Source: Thermotoga sp. (GTDB taxonomy: Bacteria > Thermotogota > Thermotogae > B3-G13). From it: 5,203 bases of DNA. The notes below the pieces were generated by a model. That model had not been told where the DNA came from. It saw only the letters and a program-made list of their open reading frames with translations, and ran no database searches. The position numbers and the translations under genes were made by a program. Location of the stretch: assembly GCA_003641555.1 (NCBI GenBank), contig QNAT01000112.1:1-5203 (forward strand), in the 5' to 3' direction. The first letter of the stretch is position 1, and each line of letters starts with the position of its first letter. Positions 1 through 5,203 of the stretch are shown here, piece after piece.

Positions 1-574
1 GTACGATTCTATTTATGTTGATAACGTAAACGGTGGTTATCTCGCTGGAAAGCACTTGCTCGAAAAACAGGGAGAAGTATTCCTCATTAGCATAAGAGAG
101 GATCTCAAGGCAGAATTCGCCAGTGGTGTGTTTGGAAAACGCCGTCGGGGTTTTGAAAAAGCTCTAAAAGAATCCAACATATCACTTCCCAATTCGCATG
201 TCTTTGAAGTTGGAGAAAGTTTCATAGATGGTCTCATCGCTGGCAGGAAGATTCTACAGGAAGCCCACTCTCCCATAAACATATTTGCTATCTGTGATAC
301 GCTTGCAATAGGGGTTGTAGAAGCCGTAAAGGAATTTGGATTCACACTCGGGACTGATGTAAGGGTAATCGGTTTCGATGACCTGAAGTGGTCGAAGAAG
401 ATCGGACTTACGACGATAAGGCAGCCGATCATGGAGATGGGTAAAAAGGCAACCAGGATCCTGCTTAAAAGAATATCAGGAGATAGTTCACCACGTTACG
501 AAGCATGCTTTGAACCAAAGTTAGTTGTAAGAACTTCTACGGGGGGTGAGCCAGAATGTAAAAAACATCGATAA
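1..574 (+). CDS. LacI/GalR-family transcriptional repressor, C-terminal part (5' end outside window)
   Basis: The frame is open from base 2 and ends at TAA 572-574, giving 190 residues. This is the second half of a protein that is usually about 330-340 residues. The N-terminal helix-turn-helix and hinge are therefore upstream of the window. What is seen is the periplasmic-binding-protein-like effector domain. It has VDN-x2-GG-x-LA-x2-HLL near residues 6-20, R-x-GF-x2-AL at 48-55, an FAICDTLAIG segment at 95-104, VIGFDD at 122-127, TTIRQP-x2-EMG at 137-147, and the family's usual C-terminal LVVR-x-ST at 174-180 followed by a short charged tail. The fold binds a small sugar or phosphosugar that alters operator affinity. 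Because malE starts 46 nt later on the same strand, this is probably the local regulator of maltodextrin use, but that role is inferred from position and its ligand cannot be read. Other LacI-family subfamilies look alike in this half. Family assignment is secure; specificity is not. Confidence 0.9.
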   Translation, partial: YDSIYVDNVNGGYLAGKHLLEKQGEVFLISIREDLKAEFASGVFGKRRRGFEKALKESNISLPNSHVFEVGESFIDGLIAGRKILQEAHSPINIFAICDTLAIGVVEAVKEFGFTLGTDVRVIGFDDLKWSKKIGLTTIRQPIMEMGKKATRILLKRISGDSSPRYEACFEPKLVVRTSTGGEPECKKHR

Positions 575-604
575 CATTATTAATTTAGTATGCAAAAACT
601 ACTT

Positions 605-611
605 GAGGAGG
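605..611 (+). promoter_or_regulatory. Ribosome binding site of malE
   Basis: GAGGAGG lies 9 nt before ATG 621 and is a near-consensus Shine-Dalgarno. It decides the malE start. The same frame is open further upstream, with a GTG at 546 inside the regulator gene. Starting there would put 25 polar residues before the signal peptide and has no comparable ribosome site. Confidence 0.85.
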
Positions 612-620
612 CGTGTTGGA

Positions 621-1823
621 ATGAAAAAACTTTTGGTGATTTTAGTGTGTTTCACAGTTTTGTTAGGTACAGTTATTCTGGCTTCGGAAGCAGGAAAGCT
701 TTTGATCTGGACAGATGAAGTCCGAAAGCCTACCATTGAGAATCTGGGAAAGCAATTCACAAAGCTGTACGGTGTCCCGGTTACAGTTCAAGAGATGTCA
801 TTTGGGGATATAAGAGACAAATTGGGAGTCGCTGGACCCGCTGGCAAAGGACCGGATTTGATCATCGGTGCTCATGACTGGTTAGGTCAACTCGTTGTCA
901 GCGGTCTTCTCGAACCACTGGAATTCATGCAAGAAATGAAGGGCAAATTTGTCAAAACTGCAGTGGATGCCTTTACCTATGGGGGTAAGATCTATGGACT
1001 CCCTTTTGCCACAGAAGCTATCGGTCTCATCTACAACAAAGATTTAGTGCCTACTCCACCGAAAACCTTCAAAGAACTCGAAGCGATTGCCAAAAAACTC
1101 ACCCATCCTGAAAAGAAGGAGTATGGGTTTATAACACAGGCTTCACAACCAGATCCATACCACAGTTTTCCATTCTTCACCGCATATGGGGGTTATATAT
1201 TTGGTAAGAATCCCGATGGTACACTCAATCCATGCGACATAGGTTTAGATACCAAAGGAGCTGTCAAAGGGGCATATCTGCTGCTCAGTTTGATCAAAAA
1301 AGGTTTGGTACCGGAAGGAATTGACTATCAAACCATGACGAGTTTATTCAATGCAGGCAAGATAGGCATGATCCTCACAGGGCCCTGGGCGGTTGGAGGA
1401 GCTGTGAAGAGTGGCATTAACGTAGGAGTAGCAAAGATACCCACAGTAGATGGCAATACACCCAGACCTTTCGTTGGGGTCCAGGGTTTTATGATGAGTA
1501 ATTTCAGTAAAAATAAGGCTTTGGCAGCGTTCTTCTTGAAAGACTACGTAGCTACCAAAGATACGATGCTTGCATTGTATAAGGCAGATCCTCGTGCACC
1601 AGCGTTTAAACCTGCACTTACAGCTGTTGCACAGGATCCGATCGTCAAAGGATTCGCAGAGAATATTGCTGTTGGTATCCCTATGCCATCTATTCCTCAG
1701 ATGTCTGCAGTTTGGACAGCATGGGCGAATGCCATTTCTCTATTCTGCACGCAAAAAGAAGCACCTGAAAAGGCACTCAGTGATGCGGTGATATCGATCA
1801 AGAAGACCATTAAATGCCATTAA
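621..1823 (+). CDS. malE: Maltose/maltodextrin-binding protein MalE (ABC importer solute-binding protein)
   Basis: This 400-residue extracytoplasmic protein captures maltose or maltodextrins and presents them to MalFG. The start at ATG 621 gives a classical signal peptide: basic MKK, a hydrophobic core to about residue 20, and a likely signal peptidase I site after A21 (ILA/SEAG). No lipobox cysteine is seen, so it should be soluble in the periplasm. Landmarks shared with E. coli MalE are KGPDLIIGAHDWLG (76-89), EAIGLIYNKDLVP (132-144), PPKTFKEL (146-153), the YGGY segment (189-192), GPWAV (254-258), PFVGVQGF (283-290) and MPSIPQMSAVW (355-365). Aromatics at W87, Y180, W256 and W365 are candidates for stacking on sugar rings. 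Length is typical (E. coli precursor 396). The stop TAA leads straight into the next ribosome site. It is the first gene of the transport set and usually the most expressed one. The identity as a maltodextrin binder is strong; trehalose or other alpha-glucoside specificity cannot be excluded. Confidence 0.93.
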   Translation: MKKLLVILVCFTVLLGTVILASEAGKLLIWTDEVRKPTIENLGKQFTKLYGVPVTVQEMSFGDIRDKLGVAGPAGKGPDLIIGAHDWLGQLVVSGLLEPLEFMQEMKGKFVKTAVDAFTYGGKIYGLPFATEAIGLIYNKDLVPTPPKTFKELEAIAKKLTHPEKKEYGFITQASQPDPYHSFPFFTAYGGYIFGKNPDGTLNPCDIGLDTKGAVKGAYLLLSLIKKGLVPEGIDYQTMTSLFNAGKIGMILTGPWAVGGAVKSGINVGVAKIPTVDGNTPRPFVGVQGFMMSNFSKNKALAAFFLKDYVATKDTMLALYKADPRAPAFKPALTAVAQDPIVKGFAENIAVGIPMPSIPQMSAVWTAWANAISLFCTQKEAPEKALSDAVISIKKTIKCH

Positions 1824-1828
1824 AGGAG
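1822..1828 (+). promoter_or_regulatory. Shine-Dalgarno overlapping the malE stop; not placed for the malF ATG
   Basis: AAAGGAG is a good ribosome site that overlaps the malE TAA. It is 8 nt before a TTG at 1837 and 2 nt before a GTG at 1831. Both are in the frame one base behind malF, which runs to a TAA at 2161-2163. The malF ATG at 1886 lies 57 nt downstream, with a stem-loop in between. No Shine-Dalgarno of similar quality precedes 1886. How this site serves malF is unclear (see findings). Confidence 0.6.
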
Positions 1829-1840
1829 TTGTGAGATTGA

Positions 1841-1875
1841 AGAGATGTCCCTGGAGAAAATCCAGGGGCCTCTCT
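1841..1875 (+). promoter_or_regulatory. Intercistronic stem-loop between malE and malF
   Basis: An inverted repeat forms a hairpin. The outer 5-bp stem is AGAGA (1841-1845) with TCTCT (1871-1875). One T/C mismatch follows (1846/1870). The inner 9-bp stem is GTCCCTGGA (1847-1855) with TCCAGGGGC (1861-1869), including one G-U pair, and the loop is GAAAA (1856-1860). There is no T-run after it, so it is not a standard intrinsic terminator. Its place after the malE stop recalls the E. coli malE-malF intercistronic palindromes (REP), which protect upstream malE mRNA and help keep binding protein in excess of permease. The structure is seen directly; the role is inferred. Confidence 0.7.
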
Positions 1876-1885
1876 GACTTAAGTT

Positions 1886-3418
1886 ATGATAAAAAACTGG
1901 TTGAAGATCATAATTTTAGGTGTATTAGATGCCCTGGGGATATGGGCTGCTATAGGGCTCTTGCAAGCAGGTGGCTGGGGAGTCCTGGCAGTTTTGATAT
2001 TTGGACTGATAGGATTGAACGTTGCCCTGCTTTCGAAAAAAGCTTATCCTTTGCGATATTTGCTGCCAGGTCTGGTATTATTTGGTCTAATGGTTGTTTA
2101 CCCAATTATATACAATATAAATATTGCCTTTATGAATTATGGAACAGGAAATATTCTATCTAAAACTCAGGTGATCTCCCAATTCATGAACAAGTATTAT
2201 CAACCTGAAGGAAGTGAACGATTTTTATTCCAGATTTTTCGCAACAAAAAGGGTGACCTGAAGGTCCTCTTTATCTCTAAGGTATCGAATGAGGCATATT
2301 TATCTGTAGGTGATCATATCGAGTCTGTTGACTTGCATAATCCATCGCTCATATATAAGAATGGGGAAATTATTCGAATCGATGATTATGAAAAGATGAG
2401 CATGATCCAGATCATTCAGAATCTTAGCAAGATCCAGAACCTGGCATTCAAATACAACGATGGTCTGGTCAAATTCAGGTCTGTCTCCGAATTTCGGGTT
2501 TACAAGCCGCAGTATAGTTATAACGGAGAACATAATACTTTGATCGATCTCAAAACCAACAAGGTCTATAAGCCGATAAACGGGACATTTACTTCATCAG
2601 ATGGGGAGCAACTCTCTCCGGGTTTCAGAGACTACGTTGGTTTTAAAAACTTTATTGATATCCTTCGAAATCCTCAGGTCTCGGGACCTTTTATTCGTGT
2701 CTTTTCCTGGACCTTTATATGGGCATTATTATCGGTTTTCACAACATTTACCCTGGGGTTAACGTTGGCAATACTACTGAATGATTCTACATTAAGATTA
2801 AGATATCTTTATCGTACCCTGTTGATCTTACCCTATGTGGTTCCTGGTTTCATCTCCATCTTGATCTGGCGCGGCCTCTTGAACACTAATTTTGGGGTTA
2901 TCAATGATGTTTTACAGAATCTTTTTTCTGTTAAAGTACCCTGGTTCCAGGATCCCTTTTGGGCTAAGGTTGCACTGCTCATCGTTAATCTGTGGCTCGG
3001 TTTTCCCTATATGATGCTCATCTCTCTGGGAGCTCTTCAAAGTATTCCTTCTGAGCTCTACGAAGCAGCACGTATCGATGGAGCAGGCAGCTGGCAGAGA
3101 TTCTATTCCATTACATTCCCATTGTTGATGATCACACTTGCTCCACTCTTGATCGGAAGTTTTGCCTTTAATTTTAATAATTTCACGGTCATATACCTAC
3201 TGACGGGAGGTCAACCTCCCATTCCAGGATCTCAAACTCCTGCTGGTGCAACTGATATATTGATCTCCTACACGTATAAATTGGCATTTGGAGGAGCAGG
3301 ATCTCAATACGGCTATGCCGCAGCGATTTCTATCATCATATTCTTGATAATTGGTACGATAAGTGCTTTCAATTTCCGCTTTACCAAGCGATTAGAAGAA
3401 ATGGGAGAAAATCTATAG
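1886..3418 (+). CDS. malF: Maltose/maltodextrin ABC transporter permease MalF
   Basis: This 510-residue inner-membrane permease (E. coli MalF has 514) forms the translocation path with MalG. Hydrophobic segments predict eight helices: roughly 7-25, 31-50 and 57-80, then a large extracytoplasmic P2 domain (about 84-268), then 271-298, 308-330, 360-383, 412-438 and 475-497. The cytoplasmic EAA coupling loop is clear: E393-A-A, G399, I409 and P412 between helices 6 and 7; it docks on the ATPase. Segments typical of MalF include KKAYPLRYLLPG (51-62), LILPYVVPGFISILIW (313-328), NLWLGFPYMM (368-377), FAFNFNNF (426-433) and TPAGATDILISYTY (451-464). P2 ends in a DLKTNKVYKP and LSPGF-x3-VGFKNF stretch like the E. 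coli protein. ATG 1886 is the only usable start in this frame, because TAA lies at 1880-1882. It leaves only six residues before helix 1, about ten fewer than E. coli as I recall it, and has no good Shine-Dalgarno. A slightly different true N-terminus is possible. Substrate follows from family and neighbours. Confidence 0.94.
   Translation: MIKNWLKIIILGVLDALGIWAAIGLLQAGGWGVLAVLIFGLIGLNVALLSKKAYPLRYLLPGLVLFGLMVVYPIIYNINIAFMNYGTGNILSKTQVISQFMNKYYQPEGSERFLFQIFRNKKGDLKVLFISKVSNEAYLSVGDHIESVDLHNPSLIYKNGEIIRIDDYEKMSMIQIIQNLSKIQNLAFKYNDGLVKFRSVSEFRVYKPQYSYNGEHNTLIDLKTNKVYKPINGTFTSSDGEQLSPGFRDYVGFKNFIDILRNPQVSGPFIRVFSWTFIWALLSVFTTFTLGLTLAILLNDSTLRLRYLYRTLLILPYVVPGFISILIWRGLLNTNFGVINDVLQNLFSVKVPWFQDPFWAKVALLIVNLWLGFPYMMLISLGALQSIPSELYEAARIDGAGSWQRFYSITFPLLMITLAPLLIGSFAFNFNNFTVIYLLTGGQPPIPGSQTPAGATDILISYTYKLAFGGAGSQYGYAAAISIIIFLIIGTISAFNFRFTKRLEEMGENL
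3205..3220 (+). repeat. Short perfect palindrome inside malF
   Basis: GGGAGG (3205-3210) and CCTCCC (3215-3220) are inverted around TCAA. As DNA, the arms extend by one T/A pair to 7 bp around CA. It codes for a G-G-Q-P-P stretch (residues 441-445) before helix 8. It has no T-tract and may simply reflect codon choice in a conserved glycine-proline region. Confidence 0.4.
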
Positions 3419-3440
3419 GATGAGGAGACGCCACAATTGC

Positions 3441-3448
3441 AAAGGAGG
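3441..3448 (+). promoter_or_regulatory. Ribosome binding site of malG, selecting a TTG start
   Basis: AAAGGAGG sits 8 nt before TTG 3457. It supports TTG as the malG start: no ATG or GTG lies in frame between the upstream TGA (3421-3423) and this codon, and the product then begins just ahead of the first membrane helix, as MalG proteins do. Confidence 0.8.
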
Positions 3449-3456
3449 CAAGAAAA

Positions 3457-4314
3457 TTGCATAATAGATCTCGAATTTTAAAAAGAACTGTTCAATATGT
3501 GGTTATATTTGCGGCGATCGCATTCGCCCTTTTTCCGGTTGTCTGGATCATTTCTGCTTCTATCAATCCTGGGGGTACGTTGTATGGCCAACGATTAATT
3601 CCTAAAAATCCTACCTTAGATCACTACAAAGTACTCTTTACTGATAAACGTTATCCATTTGTTTTGTGGTTGTGGAACAGTATAAAAGTCTCAGTAACTG
3701 CTTCTTTAATAACCGTCTTTCTCTGTGCCCTTGCATCCTATGCTTTTTCACGATTTCACTTTCGAGGTAGAAGAACTGGACTATTGACCCTACTCTTGAT
3801 ACAAATGTTTCCTGTTATGTTGGCGTTCGTGGCTCTTTACCTTTTACTTCTCTGGATCGGAAAGTATCTTCCCTTCATGGGATTAAACACACATCCGGGT
3901 CTAATATTGGTATATCTTGGTGGTGCGCTTGGATTTAATACATGGTTGATGAAGGGATATTTCGATACTATACCTCATGAGCTCGAAGAGGCAGCTTTAA
4001 TAGATGGTGCTACTCGTTTTCAGACATTTATGAAGATCATCATCCCCCTGGCTCGCCCTATATTAACTGTGATCTTCATCCTTACTTTCATAGGTGATTA
4101 CTCGGAGTATCTCCTTGCGAGCATTATCTTAACGGGTACAAAGAAATATACTCTCGCAGTAGGATTGAATCTTTTCATCACGAGTGATTACGCACGACAT
4201 TGGGGAACATTTGCTGCCGCCGCTATAATAGGTTCATTACCCGTTTTGTTTCTATTCTTCAGTCTGCAAAAGCAGATCATATCCGGTCTCACAGGGGGTG
4301 GAGTAAAGGGATGA
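3457..4314 (+). CDS. malG: Maltose/maltodextrin ABC transporter permease MalG
   Basis: This 285-residue inner-membrane permease (E. coli MalG 296) is the second channel subunit. Six helices are predicted, near residues 12-34, 76-98, 106-133, 147-166, 199-221 and 250-272. The EAA loop is textbook: E178-A-A, G184, I194 and P197, between helices 4 and 5, for docking on the ATPase. SYAFSRFHFRG (94-104), QMFPVML (116-122), NTWLMKGYFDTIPHELEEAA (161-180), a YTLAVGL segment before helix 6 (231-237) and WGTFAAAA (249-256) are family hallmarks. The P3 loop (about 226-249) corresponds to the one that reaches into the binding protein in E. coli. The C-terminus SGLTGGGVKG is close to the E. coli MalG tail, which lies along the MalK dimer interface, so a MalK-type ATPase partner is expected although its gene is not here. 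Translation starts at TTG behind a strong ribosome site. The gene overlaps the next by 4 nt. Confidence 0.94.
   Translation: MHNRSRILKRTVQYVVIFAAIAFALFPVVWIISASINPGGTLYGQRLIPKNPTLDHYKVLFTDKRYPFVLWLWNSIKVSVTASLITVFLCALASYAFSRFHFRGRRTGLLTLLLIQMFPVMLAFVALYLLLLWIGKYLPFMGLNTHPGLILVYLGGALGFNTWLMKGYFDTIPHELEEAALIDGATRFQTFMKIIIPLARPILTVIFILTFIGDYSEYLLASIILTGTKKYTLAVGLNLFITSDYARHWGTFAAAAIIGSLPVLFLFFSLQKQIISGLTGGGVKG
4297..4303 (+). promoter_or_regulatory. Ribosome binding site of the GH13 gene, inside malG
   Basis: GGTGGAG, with its GGAG core at 4300-4303, lies 7 nt before ATG 4311 within the last codons of malG. Together with the ATGA overlap of stop and start it implies translational coupling of the enzyme to the permease. 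Confidence 0.65.
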
Positions 4315-5203
4315 TACAACCACCTGATTGGGTTAAAGATGCGATATTCTATCAGATCTTTCTGGATCGTTTTTACAACGGTGATCCAACTAACGATCCG
4401 AAAAACGTTGCAGAATGGACGGATAAACCAACACGAGATAACTTTTTTGGAGGAGATCTCGAAGGGATCATAGAGAAGCTTGATTATCTGGAAGATTTAG
4501 GTATAAATGCTCTTTACTTAAATCCCATCTTTAAAGCTCCATCTAATCATAAGTATGATACAGAAGACTATTTCCAGATAGATCCTCAATTCGGCAATAA
4601 AGATACCCTGAAGAAATTGGTTAGAGAACTTCATAAGCGAGGTATGCGAATAATCCTCGATGGTGTCTTCAACCACTGCGGAGAGAAGTTCTTTGCCTTT
4701 CAGGATGTACTGAGAAATGGAAAGGATTCTAAGTATAAAGACTGGTTTGTTGTGGAAGACTTTCCCCTTACGAAAAAGCCTGAACCTAATTACAGATGTT
4801 GGGGTGGAATCGCTCATATGCCTGAATTCAATACGGATAATCCTGAAACTCGCAAATACTTGTTGAATGTAGTGAGATACTGGATCGAAGAGGCAGATAT
4901 CGATGGTTGGCGGCTCGATACCGCGGAGTATTTAGAACCAACTTTCGTGAAGGATATAAGAAAAACGGCTAAGAAAGCGAAAAAAGATGCCTATGTAGTT
5001 GGTGAAGTGATGGGAATATCCAGTTCATGGTTCAAAGGAGACTGTCTGGATGCCGTGATGAATTATAAACTGTGGGAAAATTTGGTCAAATTCTTTGCTG
5101 AGAGTAAGTGCAACGCTAAGGAATTCGATGGAACGTTAAGATTTTTGCGAGGAAGTTATCCAAAAAGTGTGAATTACGCCATGTTCAATCTCATCAGTAG
5201 CCA
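4311..5203 (+). CDS. Cytoplasmic GH13 alpha-amylase family enzyme, cyclomaltodextrinase/neopullulanase-like (3' end outside window)
   Basis: The first 297 residues of an alpha-1,4-glucan hydrolase are present; the frame is still open at the right edge. No signal peptide is seen, so it should act in the cytoplasm on oligosaccharides delivered by MalEFG. The (beta/alpha)8 catalytic domain begins at once: DWVKDAIFYQIFLDRF (6-21), FFGGDLEGI (45-53), LNPIFKAPSNHKYDT (70-84). Conserved region I is DGVFNH (117-122). Region II is DGWRLDTAEY (198-207), with D203 the expected nucleophile. Region III is VVGEV (229-233), with E232 the expected acid/base. The last readable residues, NLISS plus CA, are the start of region IV (SHD, the third catalytic acid), just cut off. 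The N-terminal CBM34-like domain of many cyclomaltodextrinases and maltogenic amylases (about 120 residues) is absent. Overlap with malG and gene order fit the Thermotoga cyclomaltodextrinase next to malG, as I recall it. Neopullulanase, maltogenic amylase or alpha-glucosidase activity cannot be separated by sequence alone. Confidence 0.9.
   Translation, partial: MIQPPDWVKDAIFYQIFLDRFYNGDPTNDPKNVAEWTDKPTRDNFFGGDLEGIIEKLDYLEDLGINALYLNPIFKAPSNHKYDTEDYFQIDPQFGNKDTLKKLVRELHKRGMRIILDGVFNHCGEKFFAFQDVLRNGKDSKYKDWFVVEDFPLTKKPEPNYRCWGGIAHMPEFNTDNPETRKYLLNVVRYWIEEADIDGWRLDTAEYLEPTFVKDIRKTAKKAKKDAYVVGEVMGISSSWFKGDCLDAVMNYKLWENLVKFFAESKCNAKEFDGTLRFLRGSYPKSVNYAMFNLISS

Noticed and set aside
37..432. Minus-strand open frame opposite the regulator
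   Set aside because: It lies antisense to a well-supported LacI-family domain, has low-complexity composition and no recognisable domain.
563..591. Promoter with -10 TAGTAT at 586-591
   Set aside because: The hexamer matches consensus at only four positions, and the best upstream -35 at normal spacing is poor, so it is not distinguishable from A+T-rich background.
546..620. Upstream GTG 546 as an extended malE start overlapping the regulator
   Set aside because: It would place 25 polar residues before the signal peptide, and AGGAGG at 606-611 is correctly spaced for ATG 621.
635..665. Lipoprotein signal using C10 of MalE
   Set aside because: The residue before the cysteine is valine rather than G, A or S, and the cysteine lies in the middle of the hydrophobic core, so a signal peptidase I site after A21 fits better.
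1570..1791. Short + strand open frame inside malE
   Set aside because: It is a shadow of malE, whose frame is strongly supported by family motifs.
1841..1885. Intrinsic terminator after malE
   Set aside because: The stem is strong, but the sequence that follows (GACTTAAGTTATG) lacks a T-run, and the operon continues.
1831..2163. A separate 110-codon gene starting GTG 1831 or TTG 1837
   Set aside because: Most of it overlaps malF in another frame and resembles no family I know. The good ribosome site is better explained by a malF start problem or by coupling, as reported in the findings.
2300..2533. Minus-strand open frame opposite the MalF P2 domain
   Set aside because: It is a short antisense shadow with no domain.
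4518..4817. Minus-strand open frame opposite the GH13 gene
   Set aside because: It is antisense to conserved GH13 motifs and has no recognisable product.

Overview
The window holds a maltose/maltodextrin uptake and breakdown operon, with all genes on the + strand. From left to right: the C-terminal part of a LacI/GalR-family repressor (cut by the left edge), a periplasmic maltodextrin-binding protein (malE), the two membrane permeases of the ABC importer (malF, malG), and the first 297 codons of a cytoplasmic GH13 alpha-amylase-family enzyme of the cyclomaltodextrinase/neopullulanase type (cut by the right edge). Spacing is tight: 46 nt between the repressor and malE, 62 nt between malE and malF, 38 nt between malF and malG, and a 4-nt ATGA overlap between malG and the amylase. 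This points to a single transcription unit.

The proteins look most like those of the Thermotogota. The MalE core (GAHDW, KPFVGVQGF-like and MP-IPQM motifs), the long MalF, and the order malE-malF-malG-cyclomaltodextrinase match what I remember of the Thermotoga maltose locus. This is recognition from memory, not a database search. Moderate G+C, use of TTG as a start codon and strong AGGAGG-type ribosome sites fit that group. Genus is not resolvable here.

How the genes work together: MalE captures maltodextrins outside the membrane and delivers them to MalFG. An ATPase (MalK/MsmX type, not in this window) powers import. The signal-less GH13 enzyme hydrolyses the imported oligosaccharides inside the cell, and the repressor presumably senses sugar and controls the unit. 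No gene for the ATPase is present between the permeases or within what is visible.

Most of the window is conventional. The part that deserves a second look is the malE-malF junction (1824-1885). It holds a strong near-perfect 35-nt stem-loop and a good Shine-Dalgarno that is placed for an out-of-frame start rather than for malF. It also holds a 10-codon mini-ORF ending just ahead of the malF ATG. This could be a device setting the ratio of binding protein to permease, or it could mask a one-base error in an A6 tract at the malF start. I see no IS element, CRISPR, tRNA/rRNA or clear intrinsic terminator, and no stretch over 300 bases lacks a gene.
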